Positions 50,880-59,983 are shown, counted from the first letter of the stretch. The stretch: DNA of 64,000 nt from JBFAPK01 sp040676675 (GCF_040676675.1 NZ_JBFAPK010000011.1:62001-126000); one strand, 5' to 3'. Notes: a model not told the origin generated them from the letters alone. Translations and numbers: made by a program.

Positions 50880-51797
50880 GTGACGATCACCTTCTCCCTC
50901 CAGGCCGTACCCCGCGACGCCGAGAGCTGGCTGCGCCTGGCGCGGCGAGCCGAGGCCGCCGGCTACGAGGCCCTGCTCGTCCCGGACCACCCCGGCGCCA
51001 CCGCCTCCCCCTTCGTCGCCCTCGCCGCGGCGGCGGCCGCGACCTCGACGATCGGCCTCGGGTCGTACGTCTCCAACGCCGGCATACGCGAACCCATCCT
51101 GCTCGCCGCCGACGTCGCCACCCTCGACGTCGTCTCCGGCGGACGCGCCCGCCTCGGTCTGGGTGCCGGACACACGCCGGCCGAGTGGCGGGCCGTCGGA
51201 CGGGAACGCCCCGACGTCGCCGGGCGGGTACGCCGCTGCCTGGCCGTCGCCGAGGCGACCCGCGCGCTGCTGGCCGGCGAGGAGGTCACCGTCGCCACCC
51301 CGGAGCTGACCGTGCGGGCGGCCCGGCTCGCCGAGCCCCGTCCCGTGCGGCGCGTCCCGTTGACCATCGGGACGGCGAACTCGACACTGCTCCGCTGGGC
51401 GGGGGCGCACGCCGACGTGGTCGGCATCGCCGGCTTCGGGCGTACCCTCGCCGACGGCCACACGCACGAGGTGCGCTGGCGCGCCCAGGAGATCGAGGCA
51501 CAGCTCCGGTGCGTCGCCGAGGGTGCCGCCGGGCGCGAGCGGCCGGCCCCGCTGGAGGCCCTGGTGCAGCGGGTCGCCGTGACCGACGACGCCGAGGCGG
51601 TGCTCGCGGAGACCGCCGAGCATACCGGGATGACGGTGGACGAGCTGCTGGCGACGCCGTTCCTGCTCGTCGGTACCGAGGACGAGATCGTCGCCGCGAT
51701 CGCCGCGCACCGGCGGCGCTGGGGCGTCACCCGCTACGTCGTACGCGAGGAGGCGCTCGAACCGCTCGCGCCGGTCATCGCCCGGTTGGCGGGCTGA
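50880..51797 (+). CDS. LLM-class flavin/F420-dependent oxidoreductase
   Basis: 305 aa luciferase-like barrel. Signature segments are TFSLQAVPRDAESWLRLARR, AAGYEALLVPDHPG, TIGLGSYVSNAGIREPILLA, TLDVVSGGRARLGLGAGHTP and the end WGVTRYVVREEALEPLAPV. It matches the actinobacterial group often called TIGR03621, predicted to use F420. GTG 50880 has CATGCT ending 6 nt upstream, so it may be leaderless. The substrate is unknown. The second LLM enzyme in the window; the two are not close in sequence. It converges on a decayed membrane-protein gene whose end is one base away. Confidence 0.88.
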   Translation: MTITFSLQAVPRDAESWLRLARRAEAAGYEALLVPDHPGATASPFVALAAAAAATSTIGLGSYVSNAGIREPILLAADVATLDVVSGGRARLGLGAGHTPAEWRAVGRERPDVAGRVRRCLAVAEATRALLAGEEVTVATPELTVRAARLAEPRPVRRVPLTIGTANSTLLRWAGAHADVVGIAGFGRTLADGHTHEVRWRAQEIEAQLRCVAEGAAGRERPAPLEALVQRVAVTDDAEAVLAETAEHTGMTVDELLATPFLLVGTEDEIVAAIAAHRRRWGVTRYVVREEALEPLAPVIARLAG

Positions 51798-51798
51798 C

Positions 51799-52707
51799 TC
51801 ACTCCCCCGGTCGGGGTGCCGCCCGTCTCGGTCCGCGTACCGTGCCGACAACGGTCGGCCCGTCCACCCGTACCACCGCACCGGCCGGCGGTTCCGGCGG
51901 GCGTCGGTGGCGTGGTCGCCGCCGGCGGCGGGCCGGCCCGCCCTGCCGGTAGACCAGGTACGCGACGATGGTCGCGCCGAGCGCCGCCATCCCGGACCCG
52001 GCCCCGACCAGGAATCGGCTGATCCCACCCCAGATGGCACCGGCCCGGTTCTCGAAGGTGTCGCGCACGTCGACGAGGACGTCGAAGTACCGGGTGGGAA
52101 AGAGCGGGGTCTCGGTCTCGCCGCTGAGGGCGGTGACGGCGACCTGGAACTGGAGTTCCCCGGCCTCGCGTGCCCGGATCGCCCAGCGCCACTGGGCCAC
52201 GTCCTCCGGGGTGCTGATCACCTGCTCGGCCTGGCCGGTCGCGCTGATCTCGACGTCGTCGGCGTAGGCGGTCAGCTCCGCGCGCACCCGGCCGGCCAGG
52301 CCCAGCGGGAACGGCTTCCCACCGTCGCGCGGTGGTGGACCAGCGTCGACGCGCCGCCCAGGTACGCGGCCTCTCGCTCGACGCGCAGCGACCGCTGGTA
52401 CTCGCCCGCGTCATCGGGCACCGTTCCGGGCCGCGACGAGGACCGGGGCGGCGGCGTCCGCCCCGGAACGAGCCCTCCGGGGTACGCACCGAGGGGGTCG
52501 AGGCGCCGAGGGCCGGGGCGGTGCGAGGCGGGTCCGTCGAGGGGGTGACCGGCCCCGCCTCGGGGTCGGGTACCCAGAGCGGAGCGTGGTCGAGACGAGA
52601 GTGGCCAGCACCGTGACGACGCCCAGGATCGCGCCGACGAGCGAGATGTGGAAAACGGGACTGCTGGTTTGACGGGTTCGCGCTGTCGCGGCGAAGCCGG
52701 CGGCCCG
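51799..52707 (-). pseudogene. Frameshifted gene for a membrane protein with two terminal helices
   Basis: Reading leftward, coding-like segments occur in different frames. A first helix (VFHISLVGAILGVVTVLATL, about 52651-52592) comes first, then a Pro/Thr linker (WVPDPEAGPVTPSTDPPRTA) in another frame, then DAGEYQRSLRVEREAAYLGG, and finally an intact stretch (51799-52287) with ELTAYADDVEISATGQAEQV and a second helix followed by a basic tail. No start codon precedes the first helix in its frame. At least two frame changes make an intact product impossible. The 162 aa frame at 51799-52287 may still be called as a gene, but it looks like the C-terminal half of the original. Confidence 0.65.
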
Positions 52708-52840
52708 TCACGATCGTCCGGAGCCGGGGTATGGAAGTCCAGCCCGGAGCCAGCTCCCTGTAACGAGGCTTACCGGACGTTGGCTGGCGGTGCCCCTGAC
52801 CAGCGCTACAGCACCTTTCCGGCGTATTTCGGCGATACTC

Positions 52841-53494
52841 CTACTGCCACTGCTCGTCCTCACGGTCAAGGTCGGGGATCGGCCCGAGGAGTGCCCACCC
52901 CGGCTTCAGCGCCCGGCTGCTGCGGAACCCGCGGTCCTCCGCGTACGCCTCCATGTCCGTGCCGTCGGATGCGTGCATGATCGTGTAGACCGGCGGGTCC
53001 TCATGGTAGAAGCGGAAGAAGGTGCGCCCGGGGTCTTTCGCCTGATGGATGATCAAGTAGGCGTACGGAGGCAGAGCCGCGAACGTCGCCCGATCGTCCG
53101 GGTTCGTCGGCTCGCAGCCGTAAATGGTTCTCCCAGGGCCTGGCCCTTCAGGCTGTCCAGCCTGGTGCACGCAGATCGTCGGCAGGGTCCAGGTGATCCG
53201 TTCGGCGTGCGGGTGGGCGGCCACCAGCTCCCGCATCCGGGCGTCGGCCGCGATGAAGGCGGCCGGATCACGATTGAATTCCGTCTCCAGCTTGTCGAAC
53301 CGTCGGGCGTCGAACCCGCTGCCGAAATGCGCCCCCAGCGACAGGAAGACGGCGACATGCCAGGCCGCGAAGAGCGTCGCCACGACGATCAGTGTGACGA
53401 GCATGACGAGCAGGACCCGGCCCGGCGAGCGCCGCCATCCGCGTCGCTGTGACTCTACGGACGGACCTGCTCCGCCCGTAGACGATTGCCCCAT
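52841..53494 (-). CDS. Uncharacterised single-pass membrane protein
   Basis: 217 aa. A short polar N-terminus is followed by one helix (VLLVMLVTLIVVATLFAAWH, about 25-45) and an exported or cytosolic domain of about 165 residues with two Cys (TICVHQAG, TIYGCEP) and aromatic-rich segments (YAYLIIHQAKDPGRTFFRFY, HEDPPVYTIMHASDG). ATG 53494 has GAGGAG nine bases upstream. The upstream in-frame extension overlaps a transposase relic and is rejected. No family recognised. Base composition is less extreme than the neighbours, and it lies in a decayed zone, so it may be acquired DNA. Confidence 0.65.
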   Translation of the reverse strand: MGQSSTGGAGPSVESQRRGWRRSPGRVLLVMLVTLIVVATLFAAWHVAVFLSLGAHFGSGFDARRFDKLETEFNRDPAAFIAADARMRELVAAHPHAERITWTLPTICVHQAGQPEGPGPGRTIYGCEPTNPDDRATFAALPPYAYLIIHQAKDPGRTFFRFYHEDPPVYTIMHASDGTDMEAYAEDRGFRSSRALKPGWALLGPIPDLDREDEQWQ

Positions 53495-53517
53495 TGCCCA
53501 TGTCTCCTCGATTGACC

Positions 53518-53755
53518 TCACCCGATTCTGCGCCGGTACGTCTCGTCCGCGAGGCACCGCGCGGCGTAGATCGTACGCCGCAGCGCCCCGTACTACTTGA
53601 TCGCGGAAATGAGCGCGTTCTGCTGCCGCTTGGAGGAGCACAGTTTCCCGACGACCAGCCCGGCGGTGATCTGTCCACCTTCGAGGGAGGCGGCGACGCG
53701 CCAGCGTGGCGCCGTGCGTGTCGGTGGCGTGCTCGGTGATCGGCAGGTCAGAGCC
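53518..53755 (-). pseudogene. Tn3-family transposase relic
   Basis: Reading leftward, one frame gives GSDLPITEHATDTHGATLA, which looks like the catalytic-core segment of Tn3-type TnpA. After a frame change or deletion, another gives RVAASLEGGQITAGLVVGKL, CSSKRQQNALISAIK, a TAG stop, YGALRRTIYAARCLADETYR and RRIG with TGA. This order matches the C-terminal half of Tn3 transposases (L-R-V-A-G-S-L ... VGKL ... RQNAL ... A-I-x-EYG ... RTI ... YLAD). It has an internal stop, lacks about 100 residues between the two parts and is missing both ends, so it is a dead fragment. No terminal inverted repeats were found. Confidence 0.7.
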
Positions 53756-54688
53756 TACGGTGAGGTTTGGCGCGATTGCCGCGCACTACGCGCGGACGAG
53801 GCGGGCGACCGATGCTCGGCGCCGAGAAGTGGTTGACCGGGAGCAAGCGGCCCGCCGCGCTCACCCCGCACCGCCGCGTATCTACTCTGAGCACAAGATC
53901 ATTCGATTCCGAAAACCAGGCCCGGACAACTCACACTCCGACCGTCCGAACCTACCTTTCGGATCGCAGGTCGCAGCCTTGATCATCCGAATCCTTGACG
54001 AGGACAGGACACCGTCCATGCACGCTCGACGATCCGAGACGCACGACCGGCGCCCCGCCTCGGCGGGTCCGAGCGGCCCGAGCCGTTCCGCCAGCCACGC
54101 ACGTGGGCGCGGACGGCGCCGCGACCGTGCCATTCCGCGCGCCCTCCGGGCGGAATGCGGGAAAACGGAGCGCCGGCACGGAAATGAACCGGCGCGTGGC
54201 GAAAGCGGATGGCATACCGTCAAAGGCGACACAACCGCGCAGGCTGGGTCGATCTTGAGGAATACGGCATCATCGGCCCTCCGCCGGGGCGGCGCGTTTC
54301 CGCCCGGACTGGCGGGAAGCCGCCCCGCCGAATAACGTACGCGCAGCGTGATCATCGCGGCGGCAAGACCTTCGGAGCAAGCGCGTTTCCGCTGGCGGCA
54401 GCGCCGCCCGGGCCGCGATCGCCCGCCACGGCAATAGCGGAGCGTATTCCGATCCGGGCTCGGAAATCGGACCGTGAACCCGTTAACCGGGGCGATACGG
54501 CGACGAAACGAAAAACGTCCGATGAACCGCGAGTAATCGAAACCGCACAGCATACGTCAGGGGTTCAGCAAATCAAATATCTCTACATTTCGATCAATGA
54601 GATCTAGCATCGTCTCAACCGATCGCAGGAGCCATCGGCAGTGCGCGCCACAAACGCGCCGGTCAGGTATCAGAAGGGGAGACGAGTC
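53756..54688. other. Gene-poor stretch upstream of the subtilisin gene
   Basis: About 0.9 kb with lower and uneven GC than the rest of the window. Several open frames on both strands (for example 53882-54553 leftward, 53706-54335 rightward) have poor codon bias and Arg/Ser-rich translations without domain features, so no gene is called. The last 100 bases are AT-rich (around 54560-54610) and may hold the promoter of the subtilisin gene. Nothing RNA-like was recognised. Confidence 0.5.
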
Positions 54689-56563
54689 ATGACACGCGTA
54701 CCACCGTCGCCCGGGCGCCGCTGGCGTCTCGGTGTCGCCGCGGCCGCCGCGGTCACCGCGGTCGGCTTCGGCACACCCGCACAGGCCACCCCCGCCGAGG
54801 GACAGATCCTCGAACTCGGCGGACCCACCGCGGTCGCCGACTCGTACATCGTGGCGTTCAAGGACGCCGCGGTGTCCCGTACCAACGTCGCCAGCGGCGC
54901 CCGCGGCCTGGCCGAACGGCACGGTGGCAAGCTCGGGCGGACCTTCGAGAACGCGCTGCGCGGTTTCGAGGTACGCCTGCCGGAGCGGGCCGCCAAGCGG
55001 CTCGCCGCCGACCCGTCCGTCCGGTACGTCCAGCAGAACCACACCGTCAGGATCACGGGGACCCAGGCACCCACCCCCTCCTGGGGCCTCGACCGCCTCG
55101 ACCAACGCAACCTGCCGCTGAACAACTCCTACACCTACCCGAACAACGGGGCGGGTGTGCGGGCGTACATCATCGACACCGGCATCCGCTTTTCCCACAA
55201 CGACTTCGGCGGGCGCGCGGTCTCCGGCTTCGACGCGGTGGACGGTGGCACCGCCGACGACGGCAACGGTCACGGTACGCACGTCGCCGGCACCGTCGGC
55301 GGCAGCACGTACGGTGTGGCCAAGGGCGTCACCCTGGTCGGCGTACGGGTCCTGGACAACGGCGGCAGCGGCACCTACGACGGCGTCATCGCCGGCATCG
55401 ACTGGGTGACCGGCGACCACGACCCCGGCGAGCGGGCGGTCGCCAACATGAGCCTCGGCGGCGGCTTCAGCCAGGCCGTCAACGACGCCGTGACCGCCTC
55501 GATCGCCGACGGCGTCGTTTTCGGCGTCGCGGCCGGCAACGACTACGGCGCCAACGCCTGCAACGTCTCCCCCGCCAGCACCCCGAACGCGATCACCGTC
55601 GGCGCGACCGAGTCGAACGACGCGAAGGCCAGCTACTCGAACATCGGTACCTGCCTGGACATCTTCGCGCCCGGCACCGGCATCACCTCGTCGTGGTTCA
55701 CCTCGAACACCGCCACCAACACCATCAGCGGCACCTCCATGGCGACGCCGCACGTCGTCGGCTCGGCGGCGCTGGTGCTCGCGGCGAACCCCAGCTACAC
55801 CCCGCAGCAGGTGCGCGACAAGCTCGTCAACGACGCCACCAGCAACGTGGTGACCAACCCCGGCAGCGGCTCGCCGAACAAGCTGCTCTACGTCGGCAAC
55901 ATCGTTCCGCCGACGCAGGACTTCTCGATCTCCGTCGCGCCGGCCGCCGGGTCGGTCAACCCGGGCAGCACCCTCACCGCCACCGTCGGCACGACCACCA
56001 CGGTCGGCGCCGCGCAGTCGGTGAGCCTCGCCGCCAGCGGCCTGCCCAGCGGCGTCACCGCCAGCTTCAGCCCCGCCTCGGTCACCTCCGGCGGCTCCTC
56101 GACGCTGACCCTCAGCACCACGGCCGCCGCCGCGCCGGGCACGTACCAGGTGACCATCACCGGTACGGGCAGCGTCACCACGCAGACCACCTCGTACACG
56201 TTGACGGTCAACGGCCCGCCCGGCTGCGCGCAGACCAACGGCACCGACCTGAGCATCCCGGACAACGCGACGGTGGAAAGCTCGATCACCATCTCCGGCT
56301 GCGCGAGCACCCCGCGTACGAACAGCACCGTCGAGGTGCACATCGTGCACACGTACAAGGGTGACCTCGTAGTCAGCCTGGTCGCGCCGGACGGCAGCGC
56401 CTACGTCCTGCACAACCGCGCGGGCGGCTCGGCCGACAACATCGACCAGACGTTCACGGTCAACCTCTCCAGCGAGACCGCCAACGGCACCTGGAAGCTG
56501 CGGGTCCAGGACACCGCCTCGCTCGACACGGGATACCTGAACAGCTGGACGCTCTCCCTCTAG
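54689..56563 (+). CDS. Secreted subtilisin-like serine protease (S8) with P-domain
   Basis: 624 aa. Signal peptide (about 1-33), I9 propeptide (SYIVAFKDAAVSRTNVASGA ... VRYVQQNHTVRI), then an S8 domain of the proteinase K/aqualysin type. The catalytic triad is D in AYIIDTGIR (about 163), H in GNGHGTHVAG (about 195) and S in GTSMATPHV (about 350). A beta-rich Ser/Thr linker domain (about 412-512) and a C-terminal proprotein-convertase P-domain (TDLSIPDNATVESSITISGC ... TGYLNSWTLSL) follow. ATG 54689 with GGGGAG upstream. It degrades proteins extracellularly. A hairpin after the stop closes the gene. Confidence 0.95.
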   Translation: MTRVPPSPGRRWRLGVAAAAAVTAVGFGTPAQATPAEGQILELGGPTAVADSYIVAFKDAAVSRTNVASGARGLAERHGGKLGRTFENALRGFEVRLPERAAKRLAADPSVRYVQQNHTVRITGTQAPTPSWGLDRLDQRNLPLNNSYTYPNNGAGVRAYIIDTGIRFSHNDFGGRAVSGFDAVDGGTADDGNGHGTHVAGTVGGSTYGVAKGVTLVGVRVLDNGGSGTYDGVIAGIDWVTGDHDPGERAVANMSLGGGFSQAVNDAVTASIADGVVFGVAAGNDYGANACNVSPASTPNAITVGATESNDAKASYSNIGTCLDIFAPGTGITSSWFTSNTATNTISGTSMATPHVVGSAALVLAANPSYTPQQVRDKLVNDATSNVVTNPGSGSPNKLLYVGNIVPPTQDFSISVAPAAGSVNPGSTLTATVGTTTTVGAAQSVSLAASGLPSGVTASFSPASVTSGGSSTLTLSTTAAAAPGTYQVTITGTGSVTTQTTSYTLTVNGPPGCAQTNGTDLSIPDNATVESSITISGCASTPRTNSTVEVHIVHTYKGDLVVSLVAPDGSAYVLHNRAGGSADNIDQTFTVNLSSETANGTWKLRVQDTASLDTGYLNSWTLSL

Positions 56564-56581
56564 GCCACACCTGCGGCAGGC

Positions 56582-56617
56582 CGTGGGCCGGGGCACCGAT
56601 CGGAGCCCCGGCCCACG
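56582..56617. terminator. Strong hairpin between convergent genes
   Basis: CGTGGGCCGGGGC (56582-56594) pairs perfectly over 13 bp with GCCCCGGCCCACG (56605-56617), leaving a 10 nt loop. It lies between the stop of the subtilisin gene and the stop of the leftward small gene and so probably serves both strands as a U-less terminator. Confidence 0.75.
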
Positions 56618-56624
56618 TACGTGC

Positions 56625-56930
56625 TCAGGAAGCTCTCGTCGCGATATCGACGAGCAACTGCCGGGCGCGCCGTCGGTCGGGGGCACACAGGTCCTCGTGC
56701 TCGTCGTCGACCCGCACCGCCAGGCCGGCCCGGAGCACCGCCCCCGCGTCGTCGGTACGGCCCCGCTCGATCAGCAGCTCGCCGAGGCAGCACAGCGCCG
56801 TCACGAGCGTCACCACGTCGCCTTCGCGCTCGGCCCCGGTCACCGCGTCGCGGAGCAGGCGCTCGCCTCGTCCGGGGTCACCCCGGTCGAGCAGCAGGAG
56901 CGCCTTGTGCAGCTGCCGCGACGCCGGCAT
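56625..56930 (-). CDS. Small helical (TPR-like) protein
   Basis: 101 aa (GTG 56933 is an alternative start one codon earlier). Helical, with TPR-like spacing: LHKALLLLDRGDPGRGERLL, VTLVTALCCLGELLIERGRT, DDAGAVLRAGLAVR, ending RRARQLLVDIATRAS. Two or three TPR units could form a small binding surface. G/C third-position bias supports coding. No partner is evident; the 36 aa membrane protein gene ends 9 bp upstream, so the two may be one transcript. A hairpin after the stop supports a real transcription unit. Confidence 0.6.
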   Translation of the reverse strand: MPASRQLHKALLLLDRGDPGRGERLLRDAVTGAEREGDVVTLVTALCCLGELLIERGRTDDAGAVLRAGLAVRVDDEHEDLCAPDRRRARQLLVDIATRAS

Positions 56931-56939
56931 CACGGCCGC

Positions 56940-57050
56940 CTACCTGCGCCGGTTCATCATCACCAGCGCGGTGGTGATCCCGGCCGCGACCAGCGGCAGG
57001 AGGCAGCAGAGCGACAGGAGGAAAAGGTGCCACGGCTTGATCGCTCCCAT
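56940..57050 (-). CDS. 36 aa single-helix membrane protein
   Basis: The product MGAIKPWHLFLLSLCCLLPL plus VAAGITTALVMMNRRR is one hydrophobic helix between a short N-terminus and a basic tail, with a CC pair inside the helix. Such KPWH-start mini-membrane proteins occur in actinobacteria; the function is unknown. ATG 57050 is preceded by TACCGT eight bases upstream, compatible with a leaderless mRNA, and no ribosome-binding site is seen. It is too short for most gene callers. Confidence 0.5.
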   Translation of the reverse strand: MGAIKPWHLFLLSLCCLLPLVAAGITTALVMMNRRR

Positions 57051-57100
57051 GGCCCGGCACGGTAGCCGATGCCCGCCACCACCGCCGCCCGCCGACCCGG

Positions 57101-57778
57101 TCAGGAGGTGGCGGCGGCGTCCCGAGCCTCGCGGTACGGCCCCAGATAGGCGCGGACCGGCTCGGACAGTTCGTCCCAGCTCCGGTTCGCGCGGACCACC
57201 TCGAACCAGGTCAGGTTCTCCACCCAGAAGCGGTAGACGAACGACTCGAAGTCGGGTGCGACCACCACCAGGTCGGCGGCGGCACTGTCCGCGTCGACCT
57301 CGTACGCGTCGTACTGTTCGACGCCGCAGACCACCCGGTGTCCGCCGTCCGGGAGCAGGTAGAGGTACCAGAAGCAGCAGCCCTGCTGGTCGTTGAGGAA
57401 CCGGACCAGCCGCGCGCCGTCCCCGAGCGGGCTCGGCGTCACCGCCGGTGTCAGGTCCCACCAGCAGGCGGTGCAGGAGGGCACGGCGCTCAGCAGCTCG
57501 GGCCGGCGCATGAACGCCGTGAACGAGGCCGGCAGATCCGACCCGAGGCGCTCCAGCGGGGCGCCGTCGATCGGTTCCAGGTACTCGATGTCGTATTCCT
57601 CGTCCTCGTCGTCGCTGGTCAGGCCACCGACCGGCGCCTCGGCGAGCCACGCGAAGGTGCCGTCGAACCGCTCCGTGGGCAGCGGCGGCAGGCTCTCGAT
57701 CGGAAAAGCGCCGTAGGTGCTGGGGCACTCGCGGTAGCGGCCGAGATCGGTCCCCACCCATCCCTGGTTGAGTTTCAC
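57101..57778 (-). CDS. Uncharacterised cytosolic protein, SUKH-like style
   Basis: 225 aa, acidic, no signal or membrane segment. Notable parts are MKLNQGWVGTDLGRYRECPS, an acidic run DDEDEEYDIEYLEP, CTACWWDLTP, LVRFLNDQQGCCFWYLYLLP and VVAPDFESFVYRFWVENLTW. The last two resemble proteins of the SMI1/KNR4 (SUKH) style found as immunity-like or housekeeping proteins in actinobacteria, but the match is weak. GTG 57778 has TACGGT ending exactly 6 nt before it, so the mRNA should be leaderless. No toxin gene lies beside it. Confidence 0.65.
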   Translation of the reverse strand: MKLNQGWVGTDLGRYRECPSTYGAFPIESLPPLPTERFDGTFAWLAEAPVGGLTSDDEDEEYDIEYLEPIDGAPLERLGSDLPASFTAFMRRPELLSAVPSCTACWWDLTPAVTPSPLGDGARLVRFLNDQQGCCFWYLYLLPDGGHRVVCGVEQYDAYEVDADSAAADLVVVAPDFESFVYRFWVENLTWFEVVRANRSWDELSEPVRAYLGPYREARDAAATS

Positions 57779-57826
57779 GGCGGCACCGTACCGGCCCCCA
57801 CCGACATCCGGCGGGGGCCGGCGCGG

Positions 57827-59983
57827 TCAGGCCGGGGTGCCGCGTACCGTCAGCGCGCGCAGTCGGCCGACGTTGTCGAAGGAGCCGAAACCGACCCGTC
57901 CGGAGGCGAACGTGGTGTCCCTGGCGGTCATCAGCGGGTCTCGCGCCCCGTCGACGTACACGGCGATCTCGCCGGTGGCGGGCAGGTGCTTGATCCTGAC
58001 GTCGTGCCAGGCCGCGTCGGTGATCGCCGGCGTGGCGCCCTCCGAGCGCCCGTTCCACTGGTGGTCGATCCGCTCCCGGTCGGCGTTGTTCACCTTGTAG
58101 ATGCCGTTGTGCGGGTAGATCGTGTTGTCGGTCGAGAGGTGCGCGTAGTAGAACTCCGTGTCCGACCGCCAGCCGAAGATGATGATCACGTCCCGGTTGG
58201 TCACCTCCACGGGGGTGTCGAGACGTACCTCGGCCCGGACCTCGACCGCGCCGAACTCCGGTCCGGCGGTCAGCACCGCGTACTCGAACGGGCGGCGGGG
58301 GCCGGGCCGCTGCTCGCCCGCCTCGGCGAGGATGACCTGCCGGCCGGTGAAACGCCACTTCGCGGGGGTGACCGGCGCCCAGTTGCCCGGCGCCATGGTG
58401 CCCCGCACCGCCGTGCTACCGGCCCGGGCGGCGGCGAACTCCCGCGTACCCGTGACCTTCCAGATCTTGCCGTTCGCCTTGGCCAGGAGATACAGCTCGC
58501 CCCGCGCGTCGGTGCCGAACCGCAGGTCGACCCGGTTCGGGTCGCCGGGCGCGCCGGGTCCGGAGAGGTCCTGCATCCGTACCGCGTTGCCGGCGGCGTC
58601 GAAGAGCGCGAGCCGGTGCACGGGCGCCGGGTCGTGCCCGCGCCGCATCTGGTCGGCCTCGGTGTAGAGCACGCGCCCGTCGACGAGGTCACCGAAGACG
58701 TACTTGCCGCGCAGCGCCGGCACGTCCCGGCCCCGGTAGACGAAGCCGCCGGCCACCGCGACCCCCACGTCCGAGGTGCAGTTCCAGTCCGGCGCGGGCT
58801 CGTGGTCGTACGCGGCGACCGGGTACGTGTAGCCGGCGTCGTCCGCCGGCAGCGGGAAGAGCCTGTCGCAGGGGTTGGTCGACGCCTTGTCGAAGACGAA
58901 GGCGCCCTCCCGCTCGCTCCAACCGAAGTTGTCGCCGGCCCGTACCTCGTAGATCGCCTCGACGGCGTGCTCGCCGATGTGGCCGAGGTACATCCGGCCG
59001 GTGGCCCGGTCCCAGCTGAACCGGTGCGGGTCGCGCATGCCGACCGCGTAGATCTCGCCGAGCGCGCCGGCCCGGCCGACGAACGGGTTGCCCGGCGGGA
59101 TGCCGTACCGCCCGTTCGGGGCGTTCGTGCCGGCCGGGTCGACGCGGAGCAGCTTGCCGTGCGGCATCGCCAGGTTCTGCGGGTCCGTGTTGCGGACGCC
59201 GAGACCGCCGTCCCCGGCCGCGATGTAGAGCAGGCCGTAGTCCGGATCGCCCGGCCGCGCGGTCGGGTTGAAGTTGATCTCCTGGATGCCGTGCACCTGG
59301 CCGCCGAAGCCGATCCGCAGCACCTCGCGGCGCGAGCCGGCGAAGGTCTCCGCCGCCGGGTCGGTGGCGGTCCACTCGGTGATCACGCCGTGGTAGACGA
59401 CCCCGCTCTGCGTGTAGTCCGGCACCTCGGTCGCCGCGGACGCGGCCTCGGTGTGCACGGTGTAGAACCTGCCGTTGCGCCGGAAGTCGGGGTGGAAGGC
59501 GACGTACCCGAAGCCCTGGCCAAGGCCGCGACCGGAGAAGAACTTCGGCGCGAAGGTGGCGGCGACGTCGAGGTAGACGTGCGGCACGCCGTCACGCACG
59601 AGGTAGAGGTTGCCGTTCAGGTCGGGTACCGCCCGCCGGCCGGAGCCGTCCGGTACCTCCATGATCGTGTTGATCCGGGCCTGCCGCATGAGGCGAGCAT
59701 CGGTCGGCGCCGGGATCGGCTCGGACTTCGGAAACGCCGCGTACTCGGTGAGGACGAGGCCGAGCCGGGACTGGAGCTGCTGTTCCGGTACCGGGTCGTA
59801 GACGGCGCCCTCGGCCCGGACCTCGGCCCGCTCCCCGGCTCCGGCCTGGGCGTGCACCTGGGCGTGTGCCCGGGCGTACGCCTGGGCCGGTGCCGCCGCG
59901 ACCAGGCCGGCCAGGACGAGGACGGCGGCCGTGAGCGAGGCTGTGGTGGCGGAGCCGCGGTGGCGGTGGCGTGCGATGCGCAT
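57827..59983 (-). CDS. Secreted PQQ-dependent sugar dehydrogenase-like protein with C-terminal lectin-like domain
   Basis: 718 aa. A signal peptide (about 1-35) is followed by an Ala/His/Glu linker and a six-bladed glucose/sorbosone dehydrogenase propeller (GLGQGFGYVAFHPDFRRNGR, GIQEINFNPTARPGDPDYG, LYIAAGDGGLG, GMRDPHRFSWDRATGRMYLG, GDNFGWSEREGAFV). From about 540 a concanavalin/LamG-like domain follows (AEVRLDTPVEVTNRDVIIIF, FYYAHLSTDN, HDVRIKHLPATGEIAVYVDG). It may oxidise a sugar outside the cell with PQQ; no PQQ synthesis genes are visible here, so the cofactor is assumed by family. Followed upstream by another LamG-like gene 41 bp away. Confidence 0.88.
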   Translation of the reverse strand: MRIARHRHRGSATTASLTAAVLVLAGLVAAAPAQAYARAHAQVHAQAGAGERAEVRAEGAVYDPVPEQQLQSRLGLVLTEYAAFPKSEPIPAPTDARLMRQARINTIMEVPDGSGRRAVPDLNGNLYLVRDGVPHVYLDVAATFAPKFFSGRGLGQGFGYVAFHPDFRRNGRFYTVHTEAASAATEVPDYTQSGVVYHGVITEWTATDPAAETFAGSRREVLRIGFGGQVHGIQEINFNPTARPGDPDYGLLYIAAGDGGLGVRNTDPQNLAMPHGKLLRVDPAGTNAPNGRYGIPPGNPFVGRAGALGEIYAVGMRDPHRFSWDRATGRMYLGHIGEHAVEAIYEVRAGDNFGWSEREGAFVFDKASTNPCDRLFPLPADDAGYTYPVAAYDHEPAPDWNCTSDVGVAVAGGFVYRGRDVPALRGKYVFGDLVDGRVLYTEADQMRRGHDPAPVHRLALFDAAGNAVRMQDLSGPGAPGDPNRVDLRFGTDARGELYLLAKANGKIWKVTGTREFAAARAGSTAVRGTMAPGNWAPVTPAKWRFTGRQVILAEAGEQRPGPRRPFEYAVLTAGPEFGAVEVRAEVRLDTPVEVTNRDVIIIFGWRSDTEFYYAHLSTDNTIYPHNGIYKVNNADRERIDHQWNGRSEGATPAITDAAWHDVRIKHLPATGEIAVYVDGARDPLMTARDTTFASGRVGFGSFDNVGRLRALTVRGTPA

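Noticed and set aside
45156..51797. Secondary-metabolite gene cluster around the SARP regulator
   Set aside because: No PKS, NRPS, terpene, RiPP or tailoring set is present; neighbours are formate dehydrogenase, YqeB-like, sigma factor and a lone LLM enzyme.
53494..53641. N-terminal extension of the 217 aa membrane protein up to 53641
   Set aside because: The extension is a different reading frame of the Tn3 transposase relic, and a good GAGGAG precedes the ATG at 53494.
53882..54553. Leftward 223-codon open frame in the gene-poor zone
   Set aside because: Arg/Ser/Cys-rich translation, weak third-position GC bias and no recognisable start signal or domain; an overlapping rightward frame (53706-54335) is equally poor.
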